Shown piece by piece: positions 18,228 to 27,756 of a DNA stretch of 64,000 nucleotides; position 1 is the first letter of the stretch, and each line of letters opens with the position of its first letter. The DNA is taken from positions 744,001 through 808,000 of the forward strand of contig NZ_MTJN01000002.1 of the NCBI RefSeq assembly GCF_002017865.1. The letters are read 5' to 3'. The notes beneath the pieces are model-generated. The model saw only the letters and a list, made by a program, of their open reading frames with translations, was not told where the DNA came from and did no database searches. Source of the stretch: Rhodoferax fermentans (GTDB taxonomy: Bacteria; Pseudomonadota; Gammaproteobacteria; Burkholderiales; Burkholderiaceae_C). The position numbers and the translations under genes were made by a program.

Positions 18228-19394
18228 TTACTTGGCGCCGGGCACTTTGCCTTCCACGCCCTTGACGTAGAAGTTGATGCCGCTGAGGAACTTGTCATCT
18301 GCCACAGCGTCCTTGGCCAGCACTTCCTTGCCAGCGCTGTCTTTCAGAGGACCTTTCCAGATCACAAAAGAACCGTCGGCCAGACCCTTCTTGACTTCTT
18401 CCACCTTGGTCTTGGTGTCAGCAGGCACGTCTTCAGCGATGGAGACGATGTCGATCGCGCCTTCTTTCACGCCCCACCAGCTGTGGCTACCTTCGCCAGC
18501 CTTCCAAGAGCCATCCAAAGCTTCCTTGGTGGTCTTGATGTAGTACGGACCCCAGTTGATGACGGCGGACGCCAGGTGGGCTTTCGGACCATAAGCAGTC
18601 ATGTCAGAGTCCCAGCCGAAGGCGCGTTTGCCCTTGGCTTCAGCGGTTTTCAAGACAGCGGCTGAGTCGGTGTTCTGGAACAAGACGTCAGCGCCGCCAT
18701 TGATCAGGCTGGTGGCTGCTTCGGTTTCTTTCGGTGGGTCAAACCAGGTGTTCACCCAAACCACCTTGGTCTTGATCTTGGGGTTGCTGCTTTGGGCACC
18801 GAGCGTGAAGCTGTTGATGTTGCGGATCACTTCCGGGATTGGCACCGAGGCCACCACACCCAGGGTGTTGCTCTTGGTCATCTTGCCAGCGATCACGCCC
18901 GCCATGTAGGCGCCTTCGTAGGTGCGGCTGTCATAAGTGCGCATGTTCTCGGCTTGTTTGTAACCGGTGGCATGCTCAAACTTGACGTCCTTGAACTCGG
19001 CTGCCACCTTGAGCATGGGTTCCATGTAACCAAAGGTGGTGCCAAACACCAGCTTGTTGCCTTGGCCAGCCATGTCGCGGATGACGCGTTCGGCGTCAGC
19101 AGACTCGGGCACGTTTTCAACAAACGAGGTCACGATCTTGTCGCCAAATTCGGCTTCCAGCGCTTTGCGACCATTGTCATGGGCAAAAGTCCAGCCACCA
19201 TCACCCACCGGACCCACATAAGCAAAACCGATTTTCAGCGGCTCAGGTTTGACCGGTTCCGGTGCAGAGGCCACGGGTGCCGGTGCAGGCGCAGGAGCGG
19301 GTTCCTCTTTTTTGCCGCAGCCCACCAGCGCGGCAGAAGCCACGGCGGTCAGCGCAGCCACCTTGAGCAGCGTACGTTTTTGCAGATCAGTCAT
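18228..19394 (-). CDS. BMP-family (PnrA-like) nucleoside/purine-binding lipoprotein
   Basis: Substrate-binding protein of 388 residues for the ABC importer encoded upstream. The N-terminus ([21 protein letters not shown]) is a lipoprotein signal ending in a lipobox Cys. An Ala/Pro linker follows, then the BMP domain with [29 protein letters not shown] and [11 protein letters not shown]. PnrA-like BMP proteins bind purine nucleosides, and in purine clusters they probably bind purine bases or nucleosides. It is 81 bases after the second permease gene, so a separate promoter or differential expression is possible. Confidence 0.92.
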   Translation of the reverse strand: MTDLQKRTLLKVAALTAVASAALVGCGKKEEPAPAPAPAPVASAPEPVKPEPLKIGFAYVGPVGDGGWTFAHDNGRKALEAEFGDKIVTSFVENVPESADAERVIRDMAGQGNKLVFGTTFGYMEPMLKVAAEFKDVKFEHATGYKQAENMRTYDSRTYEGAYMAGVIAGKMTKSNTLGVVASVPIPEVIRNINSFTLGAQSSNPKIKTKVVWVNTWFDPPKETEAATSLINGGADVLFQNTDSAAVLKTAEAKGKRAFGWDSDMTAYGPKAHLASAVINWGPYYIKTTKEALDGSWKAGEGSHSWWGVKEGAIDIVSIAEDVPADTKTKVEEVKKGLADGSFVIWKGPLKDSAGKEVLAKDAVADDKFLSGINFYVKGVEGKVPGAK

Positions 19395-19475
19395 GTTGAA
19401 TCCTTATCAAAGGGGGTAACGACGGGTTAAAGAAAACAGTGATTATGAGTCCAGCGCAAACCAATTCGTCAAGGC

Positions 19476-20399
19476 TCAGGCGCCTGGATAAAAAGGTTTG
19501 CCAATGCTGGCGGGCATGTTGATGCGAATCCACTGCGGGTTGCGCGAGATCAGCGCCAGCACCAGAATGGTTGCCACATAAGGCAACATGCTCAGGAACT
19601 CGCTGGGCACATCGACCCCGATACCCTGCAGATGGAACTGCAACATCGTCACACCACCAAACAGGTAGGCACCAAGCAATACCCGTGCCGGGCGCCAAGT
19701 GGCAAAGGTGGTCAAGGCCAGCGCAATCCAGCCTTTGCCAGCCACCATGCCTTCCACCCACAGCGGGGTGTAGATCACCGAGATGTAGGCGCCAGCCAGG
19801 CCACACAAGGCGCCACCGGCCACCACCGCTGCCAGACGGATACGGCGCACCGGGTAACCCAGCGCATGGGCCGACTCGGGGCTTTCACCCACACTGCGCA
19901 CAATCAGGCCGCTGCGGGTGCGGTACAGGAACCAGATCAAGGCCAGCGCAAACAAAACCGTCAGGTACACCAAAGGATGGTGGCGAAACAGCGCCGGGCC
20001 AACCAGCGGGATGTCTGACAGGTAGGGCACAGCGAACGACGCACGTTCGGGAATCCTGGCCTGCACAAAACTGGTGCCTACAAAGGCGGAGAAGCCGGTG
20101 CCAAACAAGGTCAGCGCCAAGCCGGTGGCGTACTGGTTGGTATTGAGCCAGATCACCAGCAGGCCAAACACCGCCGCCAACGCGCCACCCACGGCCATGC
20201 CAGCGACAAAACCCAACCAGTCCGAGCCGGTCGTGACCACCGTGGCAAACCCGGCAATGGCGGCGCACAGCATCATGCCCTCGGCCCCGAGGTTAACGAT
20301 GCCCACCTTCTCGTTGATCAACAGCCCCAGCGAGGCAATGGCCAGCACCGTGCCTGCATTCAATGTGGCTGCCAACAGCAGCGCGTACGACTCCATCAC
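19476..20399 (-). CDS. ABC transporter permease, BMP/Nup type (second permease)
   Basis: Permease of 307 residues with about eight membrane segments, of the branched-chain/ribose-type family (BPD_transp_2). The N-terminal segment ATLNAGTVLAIASLGLLINEK and GIVNLGAEGMMLCAAIAGF are typical of NupQ-like proteins that import nucleosides with a BMP binding protein. Its start overlaps the stop of the first permease gene by four bases, so the two are translationally coupled. With the ATPase and binding protein it completes one importer. Confidence 0.92.
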   Translation of the reverse strand: MMESYALLLAATLNAGTVLAIASLGLLINEKVGIVNLGAEGMMLCAAIAGFATVVTTGSDWLGFVAGMAVGGALAAVFGLLVIWLNTNQYATGLALTLFGTGFSAFVGTSFVQARIPERASFAVPYLSDIPLVGPALFRHHPLVYLTVLFALALIWFLYRTRSGLIVRSVGESPESAHALGYPVRRIRLAAVVAGGALCGLAGAYISVIYTPLWVEGMVAGKGWIALALTTFATWRPARVLLGAYLFGGVTMLQFHLQGIGVDVPSEFLSMLPYVATILVLALISRNPQWIRINMPASIGKPFYPGA

Positions 20400-21463
20400 A
20401 AGCTCCTGCTTTGTCGCCAGACCAGGCGGTAGTTCATCAAGGTGTCGCAGGCCAGCAGACTGAACAGCAGCAGGCCCTGGAACACACCGGTAAGGGATTT
20501 GGTGAGGCCCAGACGCGATTGCGCCAGCTCACCCCCAATGTAAAACATGCTCATCAACAAGGCTGAGAACACCATGCCGACCGGGTGCAGGCGCCCGACA
20601 AAGGCCACGATGATGGCTGCGAAACCGTAACCCGCAGGCACATAAATGGTCAGCTGACCGATCGGCCCTGCCACCTCCAATGCCCCGGCCAGCCCGGCAG
20701 CACCACCCGAGATCAACAACGCCGTCCACAAGGCCTTGCGCGAAGAAAAGCCCGCGTAACGCGCCGCCGCTGGCGCCAGGCCACCCACCTGCAGCGAGAA
20801 CCCGGCACGGGTGCGAAACAGGAACACCCACAACGCGGCCACACCCAGCAAGGCAAAAAACACCCCTATGCTCACGCGTGAGCCGGTGAACAGGCGCGGG
20901 ATACGTGTGACAAGCTCAAAGGTCTTGCTTTGCGGAAAGTTGAAGCCCATCGGGTCTTTCCAAGGCCCGCCCACCAGATAACTCAGCAGCTGCACCGCCA
21001 CATAGACCAGCATCAGGCTGACCAGGATCTCGTTGGCATGGAAGCGGTCCCGCAGCAAAGCGGTGATGCTGGCCCAGACCATGCCACCCAGCATGCCCGC
21101 CAGCAAAATCGGCAACACGATCCAGGCACTGGTGTCCCGCTCAGCCAGCAGCGCCACCCCAGCGGCAAAAATCGCACCGATGATGTATTGGCCCTCGGCA
21201 CCGATGTTCCAGACGTTCGAGCGGAAACACACGGCCAGCCCCAGCGCAATGATCAGCAGCGGTGTGGCCTTGACCAGCAGTTCACCCCAGGCGTAGGCGC
21301 TGCTGATGGGCAGCCAGAAAAACATCTGCAAACCCTTGACCGGGTCTTTGCCCAGCGCCACAAACATCAGGGTACCGACCAGCACCGTGATCACCAGCGC
21401 CAGCAAGGGCGAGGCAAAGGTCCAGATCTTGGACGGCTCGGGACGCGCCTCAAGCTTCAGCAT
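20396..21463 (-). CDS. ABC transporter permease, BMP/Nup type (first permease)
   Basis: Permease of 355 residues with about nine or ten membrane segments, NupP-like, including NVWNIGAEGQYIIGAIFAAG and VPAGYGFAAIIVAFVGRLHP. The ATG at 21463 (MLKLEARPEPSKIW) is preferred because the longer frame begins with a Cys/Trp/Arg-rich stretch that overlaps the ATPase gene. Even so, it overlaps the ATPase gene end by 14 bases. It pairs with the 307-residue permease to form the membrane channel. Confidence 0.92.
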   Translation of the reverse strand: MLKLEARPEPSKIWTFASPLLALVITVLVGTLMFVALGKDPVKGLQMFFWLPISSAYAWGELLVKATPLLIIALGLAVCFRSNVWNIGAEGQYIIGAIFAAGVALLAERDTSAWIVLPILLAGMLGGMVWASITALLRDRFHANEILVSLMLVYVAVQLLSYLVGGPWKDPMGFNFPQSKTFELVTRIPRLFTGSRVSIGVFFALLGVAALWVFLFRTRAGFSLQVGGLAPAAARYAGFSSRKALWTALLISGGAAGLAGALEVAGPIGQLTIYVPAGYGFAAIIVAFVGRLHPVGMVFSALLMSMFYIGGELAQSRLGLTKSLTGVFQGLLLFSLLACDTLMNYRLVWRQSRSL

Positions 21464-23027
21464 GACCCGCCTCCTGCACCACCACCCCCGACATCTCGGC
21501 CAGATGCGCCTGCACCTCCACATCCCACAAGCCACTCATCCATTCCCCAATCTTTTCAACCGTGGCCTGCGCCACCGGCACCGACGGTGACAACTGGCCA
21601 CGCGCAATCACATGCAGCCGGTCACACACCTCAAACAACTCGTCGAGCTCTTCACTCACCACCAGCACCGCGCAACCGGCATCTCGCATCGCCAGAATCT
21701 CACCCCGAATCTGCGCGGCGGCACCCACATCCACACCCCAGGTCGGCTGCGACACGATGAACAGCTTGGGTTTGGCGTCGATCTCGCGCCCAACAATGAA
21801 CTTCTGCAAATTGCCGCCCGAGAGTGAACGCGCCAGTGAACGCGGCCCACCAGCCTTGACCTTGAAGCGGTTGATGATGTCGTCCGCCTGCGCCTCCAGC
21901 TGGCTGAGCCGCACCCAGCCCCCCAGAAAACGCGGGTAGGCAATCGCTTCCTGGCGCGTCAGCAACAGGTTGTGTGCCAAGGGCAAGGTCGGCACCGCAC
22001 CACGGCCCAGGCGCTCCTCGGGCACAAAATGCAGGCCCAGCTTGCGCCTGCGCCCCGGGTGCATTGCCGCCACATCGATGCGGCCGATGCGCACACTGCC
22101 AGGTTTGGCGCGGGTGTCTTCGCCCGACAGGGCGCACAACAATTCTTTCTGGCCATTGCCAGAGACACCAGCAATACCCACCACCTCACCAGCGCGCACC
22201 TCAAACGACACCGCCTCCAGGTCGACGCCAAACTGGTCTTCACGCGAGAGCGTCAGGTTGCTGACCCGCAGCACACTCGGGCCGGGGTCTTGCGCCCGGT
22301 GGGTCAGCTGCGGCGGCTCGGCGCCAATCATCAGCTTGGACAAGGAGGCATTGCTTTCCTGCGCCGGGTTACACACACCGGTGACCTTGCCACCGCGCAG
22401 CACGGTGCAGGCATTGCAGAGTTCGCGGATTTCATGCAGCTTGTGGCTGATGTACAAAATGCTGCAGCCCTCAGAGGCCAATTTTTTGAGCACCACAAAT
22501 AACTTGTCCACCGCCTGCGGTGTGAGCACCGAGGTGGGCTCGTCCAGGATCAGCAGCTGCGGGTTGGTCAGTAACGCCCTGATGATCTCCACCCGCTGCA
22601 TCTCACCCACACTCAGGGTGTGCACCGGGCGCGTCGGGTCGATATCCAGCCCGTACTCAGCCGCCTTGACCTCGATGTTGCGGGTGACCTCGGCCAGACT
22701 CAGGCTCTTGCTCAAGCCCAGCCAGACGTTTTCTGCCACGGTGATGGTGTCGAACAAGCTGAAATGCTGAAACACCATGCTGATGCCCAGGGCCCGCGCC
22801 TCTTGCGGGTTTTTGATGTGCACCGGCTGGCCATTGAACAGCACCGAACCCTCGTCAGGCTTGACCGAGCCGTAGATGATCTTCATCAGGGTCGATTTGC
22901 CTGCGCCGTTTTCGCCAAGCACCGCATGGGTTTCGCCGGGAAGCACCACCAGATTGACTTCACTGTTGGCCACCACGCTGGGGTAACGCTTGGTGATGCC
23001 GCTGAGTTGGAGTCGGGGAGTGGTCAT
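21450..23027 (-). CDS. ABC transporter ATP-binding protein with two ATPase domains (BMP/Nup importer)
   Basis: Double ATPase of 525 residues, like RbsA and NupO. The first domain carries Walker A GENGAGKST, the LSVGEMQRVEI signature and LLILDEPTSVL. The second has a changed Walker A (GVSGNGQKELL) and LSGGNLQKFIVGREI, a common asymmetry in this class. The ATG at 23027 starts MTTPRLQLSGITKRYP; upstream in-frame codons do not look coding. It is the first gene of an operon of ATPase, two permeases and BMP protein, and it diverges from xdhA, so import and oxidation of purines may share control. Confidence 0.93.
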   Translation of the reverse strand: MTTPRLQLSGITKRYPSVVANSEVNLVVLPGETHAVLGENGAGKSTLMKIIYGSVKPDEGSVLFNGQPVHIKNPQEARALGISMVFQHFSLFDTITVAENVWLGLSKSLSLAEVTRNIEVKAAEYGLDIDPTRPVHTLSVGEMQRVEIIRALLTNPQLLILDEPTSVLTPQAVDKLFVVLKKLASEGCSILYISHKLHEIRELCNACTVLRGGKVTGVCNPAQESNASLSKLMIGAEPPQLTHRAQDPGPSVLRVSNLTLSREDQFGVDLEAVSFEVRAGEVVGIAGVSGNGQKELLCALSGEDTRAKPGSVRIGRIDVAAMHPGRRRKLGLHFVPEERLGRGAVPTLPLAHNLLLTRQEAIAYPRFLGGWVRLSQLEAQADDIINRFKVKAGGPRSLARSLSGGNLQKFIVGREIDAKPKLFIVSQPTWGVDVGAAAQIRGEILAMRDAGCAVLVVSEELDELFEVCDRLHVIARGQLSPSVPVAQATVEKIGEWMSGLWDVEVQAHLAEMSGVVVQEAGHAEA

Positions 23028-23167
23028 GGACGGACGCGCAAGATGTGTTTCAGAAAACCGAGCAAAGGTGGGCGGAAAATGATTTTGGACGGAAGTGTAT
23101 TGAATAAACCGGCCCACTCAGCGCCCAAAGCAACAATCAATTCAAAGCAAGGACAATGCCACCCTTG

Positions 23168-23180
23168 GCAAGAATCTTGC
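23168..23180. promoter_or_regulatory. Short palindrome in the importer/xdhA divergent region
   Basis: GCAAG-AAT-CTTGC lies 64 bases upstream of xdhA and 141 bases upstream of the ATPase gene. It is the clearest symmetric element in this 216-base divergent region and could be an operator. No matching site was seen beside the other purine genes. Confidence 0.3.
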
Positions 23181-23243
23181 TGCAAACCTGCTAAAAACGC
23201 TCTTTGTACCTGACACCCATCACCGCCTGCTGGATTCATTTTT

Positions 23244-24704
23244 ATGCCTCATCCCGAGCTTTCCTTTGTGCACCGTGGCCAGATCATTCACCTGCGCGAG
23301 GTGCCGCCCACCCGCACCCTGCTGCAACTTTTGCGCGACGACCTGGGTATCAACGCCACCAAGGAAGGTTGCAACGAAGGCGATTGCGGCGCCTGCACCG
23401 TGGTGATCGGTGAACAACGTGGCGACCATCTGCACTACAGCGCGGTCAACAGCTGCATCCGCCTGGCGCACTCCATCCACGGAATGGCGCTGTGGACCGC
23501 GCAAGACCTGAGCGCGGCCGACGGCAGCTTGCACCCGGTGCAGCAGGCGCTGCTCAACCAGCACGCCAGCCAATGCGGCTTTTGCACGCCCGGGTTTGCG
23601 ATGAGCCTGTTTGGCCTGTACCAGAACCAGGTCTGCCAGGGCAAACCTGTGAGCCGCGAGGGTGCCCAGGAGGCGCTGTCGGGCAACCTGTGCCGCTGCA
23701 CCGGTTACCGCCCGATTCTGGACGCCGCACAGCAGATGCAGACGCTGCCCCGGGTCACCCTCGACGAGGCTGAGATACTCTCAAAACTGGAGCATATTTC
23801 CCTTATTCCAAAAGGGCTGGAGGCCGATTTATCATATAAATCACCGACCACACTGGCTGAGCTGCTGGCCCTGCGGGCGGCCCACCCGCAGGCGCAGATC
23901 GTCGCGGGTTGCACCGATGTGGGCTTGTGGATCAACAAGTTGCACAAGGACTTTGCCGAAGTGCTCGATGTGACCCGGGTGGCCGAATTGCGCCAGATCA
24001 GCACCGACGACACCCACCTGCGCATTGGCGCGGCGGTGACGCTGACCGACGCTTTTGCCGCGCTGGCCCAGGACCGCCCTGCCCTGGTCACTTTTGCCAA
24101 TCGTTTTGCCGGGGCACCGGTACGCAACTCGGGCACGCTCGGTGGCAATGTGGCCAATGGTTCACCGATTGGTGACTCGATGCCGCTGCTGATCGCCCTG
24201 CAGGCGCGTGTGCAACTGGCCAGTGTGCGTGGCAGCCGCGAGCTGGCGCTGGAGGCGCTCTACACCGGCTACCGCCAGAATGTGATGGCCAGCGACGAGC
24301 TGCTGACCCAGATCATCGTGCCCAAGCCCGAACCTGATGAACTGCTGCGGGTCTACAAAATCTCCAAACGCCAGGAAGACGATATTTCTGCGGTCTGCTT
24401 CGCGGTTCGGCTGCAGGTACAGAACGGTGTGGTGACCCAAGCCTCCATCGGCGTTGGCGGTGTGGCAGCCACACCGGTGCGCGCCGTTCAGACCGAAGTG
24501 ACACTGACTGGACAAGCCTGGACTGAAGCCACGGTGGAGGCTGCGGCGGCCGCCTTGCGCCAGGAGTTCCAGCCGATCTCCGACATGCGCGCCAGCAGCG
24601 ACTACCGCCGACAGGTGCTGGGCAACCTGATGCAGCGCTTCTGGTTGGAGAGCCAGGGGCAAACCCTTGTGACGCTGGCTGACCTGACGCTGGAGGGTCT
24701 ATGA
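23244..24704 (+). CDS. xdhA: Xanthine dehydrogenase small subunit (iron-sulfur and FAD domains)
   Basis: Subunit of 486 residues that passes electrons from the molybdenum centre to NAD. The plant-type [2Fe-2S] domain shows CNEGDCGAC (Cys43, Cys48, Cys51), and the second cluster domain shows CGFCTPGF and LCRCTGYRPI. From about residue 200 an FAD-binding domain contains AGCTDVGLW and GGNVANGSPIGD. Residues about 183-199, the linker between the iron-sulfur and FAD domains, are encoded by a stretch like the dispersed repeat. The stop overlaps xdhB by four bases. Confidence 0.96.
   Translation: MPHPELSFVHRGQIIHLREVPPTRTLLQLLRDDLGINATKEGCNEGDCGACTVVIGEQRGDHLHYSAVNSCIRLAHSIHGMALWTAQDLSAADGSLHPVQQALLNQHASQCGFCTPGFAMSLFGLYQNQVCQGKPVSREGAQEALSGNLCRCTGYRPILDAAQQMQTLPRVTLDEAEILSKLEHISLIPKGLEADLSYKSPTTLAELLALRAAHPQAQIVAGCTDVGLWINKLHKDFAEVLDVTRVAELRQISTDDTHLRIGAAVTLTDAFAALAQDRPALVTFANRFAGAPVRNSGTLGGNVANGSPIGDSMPLLIALQARVQLASVRGSRELALEALYTGYRQNVMASDELLTQIIVPKPEPDELLRVYKISKRQEDDISAVCFAVRLQVQNGVVTQASIGVGGVAATPVRAVQTEVTLTGQAWTEATVEAAAAALRQEFQPISDMRASSDYRRQVLGNLMQRFWLESQGQTLVTLADLTLEGL
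23791..23840 (+). repeat. Probable dispersed repeat copy inside xdhA
   Basis: AGCATATTTCCCTTATT is followed by CCAAAAGGGCTGGAGGCCGA and TTT, matching the family's CCCTT...AAGGGCTGGAGGCC core. It is read in frame, falls exactly in the interdomain linker and is AT-richer than its surroundings. Confidence 0.6.
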
Positions 24705-27019
24705 ACACCACCACCCACAGCATCGGCCGCACCGTGGCCCACGAAAGTGCCCGTGCACAAATCGCCGGTGCCGCGCCCTACATTGACGACCTGCCCGAGC
24801 TGCGTGGCACCTTGTACGCCGCGCCTATCCTCTCCACCGTGGCGCACGGCAAGATCAATGAGATCCATACGGCTGCAGCCCTTGCCCTGCATGGGGTGGT
24901 TGCTATTGTTTTGGCGAGTGATGTGCCTGGCGACCCCATACTGGCGGCGTTTGCCGGAGACGAGCCGGTGTTCGCCCGTGACACCGTGCAGCACATTGGC
25001 CAGGTGATTGGCCTGGTGGTGGCCACCGACGTGATGCTGGCCCGGCGCGCAGCGCGGCTGGTCAAGCTTGATATCACGCCCCTGCCCGCGATCCTGACGG
25101 TGCCCGACGCGCTGGCATCCGAGAGTTATGTGTTGCCGCCGGTGACGGTGGCGCGTGGGGATTCCGACGCCGCTCTGGCACGTGCACCACACACCCTCAA
25201 GGGCACGCTCGAAGTCGGTGGCCAGGAGCACTTCTATTTGGAAGGCCAGATCGCCTACGCGCTGCCGCAGGAGCAAAACCAGTGGCTCATCTACAGCAGC
25301 AGCCAGCACCCCGGCGAGGTGCAGCACTGGGTGGCGCACGCGCTGGGGCTGGACAACCACGCGGTGCGGGTCGAATGCCGTCGGCTCGGTGGTGGTTTTG
25401 GTGGCAAAGAAACCCAGGCTGGCCATCTGGCGGTGTGGGCGGCAGTGGCCGCAGCCAAGGTCAAACGCCCGGTCAAGCTGCGGCTGGACCGCGACGACGA
25501 CTTTCTGATCACCGGCAAACGCCACCCGTTCAGCTACCAGTACACCGTGGGCTTTGATGACACCGGGCGCCTGTGCGGCCTCCAACTGATGATGGCGGCG
25601 CACTGTGGTTTCAGCGCCGATTTGTCCGGCCCGGTGGCCGACCGCGCGATCTTCCACGCCGACAACGCCTACTACCTGCAGGATGTGGCCATCACCTCCT
25701 ACCGGCTCAAGCTCCACACCCAGAGCCACACCGCGTTTCGTGGTTTTGGCGGGCCGCAAGGCATGATCGTGACCGAAACGATTCTGGGCGACATCGCGCG
25801 CCAGCTTGGGCTCGACCCATTGGCCGTGCGCTTGCGCAACCTCTACAGCGATGAGCCACTGAACCCTGCCGAGCCCGGCCTGCGCCGCGACACCACCCAC
25901 TACGGCATGCAGGTGGAAGGCAATATCCTGCAGCCCTTGCTCTCAACACTGGAGCAGTCATCCCAATACCAAAAACGGATAGAGGCCATTTCCGCTTGGA
26001 ATGAACAACACCAGACGCTCAAGCGTGGCATCGCGCTGACACCGGTCAAGTTTGGCATCAGCTTCACCGCCACGCTGTTCAACCAGGCCGGTGCGCTGGT
26101 GCATGTCTACCTGGATGGCAGTGTGCAGATGAACCACGGTGGGGTCGAGATGGGCCAGGGCCTGAACACCAAGGTGGCGCAAATTGTGGCCGACGAACTC
26201 GGTGTGCCACTGCACAAGGTGCTGGCCACCGCGAGCGACACCAGCAAAATCCCCAATGCCTCGGCCACCGCCGCATCAGCCGGTACCGACCTCAATGGCC
26301 GTGCCGCCCAGTTTGCGGCGCGCCATGTGCGCGACAACCTGGCAGCTTTTGTCGGCGGGCTCGACGGTGTGGGCGCCGGTGCGGTCACCTTCCAGGGCGG
26401 CCAGGTGTTCACTCCCAAGACCACGCGCACGTTCGATGCGGTGGTGCAACTGGCCTATGCCAACCGCATCCAGCTCTGGAGCGACGGTTTTTACCGCACG
26501 CCCAAGATCCATTACGACAAAACCACGCTGAGTGGTCGGCCGTTTTATTACTTTGCCTACGGTGCGGCGTGTACCGAAGTCGCCCTCGACACCTTGACCG
26601 GCGAGAACAAGGTGATACGGGTGGACATCCTGCACGATGTCGGTCGCTCGATCAACCCCGGGCTGGACGTGGGTCAGATCGAAGGGGGATTTGTGCAGGG
26701 CATGGGCTGGCTCACCACCGAAGAGCTGGTCTGGAATGACAAGGGTTTGTTGACCACCCACGCCCCCAGCACCTACAAGATCCCGACCGCGGGTGACATT
26801 CCCGCCCATTTCAAAGTCGATTTGTGGGACGCCCCCAACACCGAGGACAACGTCGGTGGCTCGAAAGCCGTGGGGGAACCACCCTTCATGCTCGCCATCA
26901 GTGTGTTTGAGGCACTGCGTGACGCGGTGGCGCGTGCGCGGGACGATGGCGCGGTGGTGCAGCTCAACGCACCGGCGACACCGGAAAAGCTGCTCAAAGC
27001 CCTGACCCAGGTCCGCTGA
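24701..27019 (+). CDS. xdhB: Xanthine dehydrogenase large subunit (molybdopterin-binding)
   Basis: Catalytic subunit of 772 residues that hydroxylates hypoxanthine to xanthine and xanthine to urate. Molybdenum-cofactor motifs are present: GGGFGGKETQ, FRGFGGPQGM (with the substrate-site Arg), GVEMGQGLNTKVAQ and the C-terminal VGEPPF with the base Glu. Length agrees with the bacterial two-subunit enzymes. No xdhC, the insertase that loads sulfurated cofactor, follows it as it often does. A weak, degenerate repeat-like stretch is seen near 25948-25993. Confidence 0.96.
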   Translation: MNTTTHSIGRTVAHESARAQIAGAAPYIDDLPELRGTLYAAPILSTVAHGKINEIHTAAALALHGVVAIVLASDVPGDPILAAFAGDEPVFARDTVQHIGQVIGLVVATDVMLARRAARLVKLDITPLPAILTVPDALASESYVLPPVTVARGDSDAALARAPHTLKGTLEVGGQEHFYLEGQIAYALPQEQNQWLIYSSSQHPGEVQHWVAHALGLDNHAVRVECRRLGGGFGGKETQAGHLAVWAAVAAAKVKRPVKLRLDRDDDFLITGKRHPFSYQYTVGFDDTGRLCGLQLMMAAHCGFSADLSGPVADRAIFHADNAYYLQDVAITSYRLKLHTQSHTAFRGFGGPQGMIVTETILGDIARQLGLDPLAVRLRNLYSDEPLNPAEPGLRRDTTHYGMQVEGNILQPLLSTLEQSSQYQKRIEAISAWNEQHQTLKRGIALTPVKFGISFTATLFNQAGALVHVYLDGSVQMNHGGVEMGQGLNTKVAQIVADELGVPLHKVLATASDTSKIPNASATAASAGTDLNGRAAQFAARHVRDNLAAFVGGLDGVGAGAVTFQGGQVFTPKTTRTFDAVVQLAYANRIQLWSDGFYRTPKIHYDKTTLSGRPFYYFAYGAACTEVALDTLTGENKVIRVDILHDVGRSINPGLDVGQIEGGFVQGMGWLTTEELVWNDKGLLTTHAPSTYKIPTAGDIPAHFKVDLWDAPNTEDNVGGSKAVGEPPFMLAISVFEALRDAVARARDDGAVVQLNAPATPEKLLKALTQVR

Positions 27020-27054
27020 ATGGCCAGCCTGGGTGCACGGACCTGTCAGAAACG

Positions 27055-27078
27055 AAAAACGCCGCAGAAGCGGCGTTT
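27055..27078. terminator. Hairpin between xdhB and the Crp-type gene, probable bidirectional terminator
   Basis: AAACGCCGC / GCGGCGTTT with an AGAA loop lies 35 bases after the xdhB stop and 20 bases beyond the stop of the convergent regulator gene. The U-run is short (TTT), so efficiency is uncertain. Confidence 0.65.
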
Positions 27079-27097
27079 GGACGGTTTGGGGCGGGAC

Positions 27098-27721
27098 TCA
27101 GAAACCGGCGAGAGAGCGCAAGGCACTTGGGTTGACCAGGTTCAACACCCGACCCGATCCGCTGATCAGGCGTTTTTCACGCAGGGTGCGCAACACGCGA
27201 GAGAAGGTCTCTGGCGCAATGCCCAGCTGGGCGGCAATGCTGCGTTTACGCTGCTGCAGCTCCACAGCCAGATCACCCTTGGCGCCAAAACGCGCGTGGC
27301 TCAACAGCCATTCGGCGCAACGTGCTTCGGCATCCTTGGCCAAACGGCTCATTGCAAATTCGGTCTGGCGACGGTGCGCCATCGCTACATCGGTCAGCAC
27401 CGCCTGGGCGGAACCGTGCATGTCGGCAATGGCTTTTTTGAAATCTGTGGTGGCCACCGAGCACAGTTGCAAGGGGGTGTCGGCCACGGCATCCACCAGA
27501 TGTGGCAAACCCAGCACCACCGAGCTGGCGTCGAGCCAGCACGGGCCCTCCAACACGCCAATCTGGTGTTCCATCTCCTCAGCGCCCATGACACCCAGCG
27601 CCACGCGGCCGGACTCGATGTAACAAACTTGATCCGCCTCAAACCCGCGGCGCAGCAGGACTTGACCACGGTTAAGGGTGCGCATTTGCGCCTGCGGATT
27701 GATGGTGTGTACTGAGAACAT
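27098..27721 (-). CDS. Crp/Fnr-family transcriptional regulator (purine island)
   Basis: Regulator of 207 residues with an N-terminal cyclic-nucleotide-binding-like beta barrel (about residues 10-115), a long dimer helix and a C-terminal winged helix. The recognition helix is IAAQLGIAPETFSRVLRTLREK. The four-Cys arrangement for an Fnr iron-sulfur cluster is missing, so if it senses anything it is not by that route. It is convergent with xdhAB and divergent from the 8-oxoguanine deaminase gene. A site very close to the FNR consensus lies 36 bases upstream of its start, so autoregulation or control by Fnr is likely. Confidence 0.9.
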   Translation of the reverse strand: MFSVHTINPQAQMRTLNRGQVLLRRGFEADQVCYIESGRVALGVMGAEEMEHQIGVLEGPCWLDASSVVLGLPHLVDAVADTPLQLCSVATTDFKKAIADMHGSAQAVLTDVAMAHRRQTEFAMSRLAKDAEARCAEWLLSHARFGAKGDLAVELQQRKRSIAAQLGIAPETFSRVLRTLREKRLISGSGRVLNLVNPSALRSLAGF

Positions 27722-27756
27722 GGGAGTGACTGTGCCGTAATCTCAAGTTGACAACC

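Noticed and set aside
19395..19475. Purine riboswitch before the BMP binding-protein gene
   Set aside because: The gap is only 81 bases and lacks the three-way junction loops of the purine aptamer.
24602..25900. Minus-strand open frame of 432 codons opposite xdhB
   Set aside because: Composition is that of a shadow frame, and xdhB is unmistakable on the other strand.
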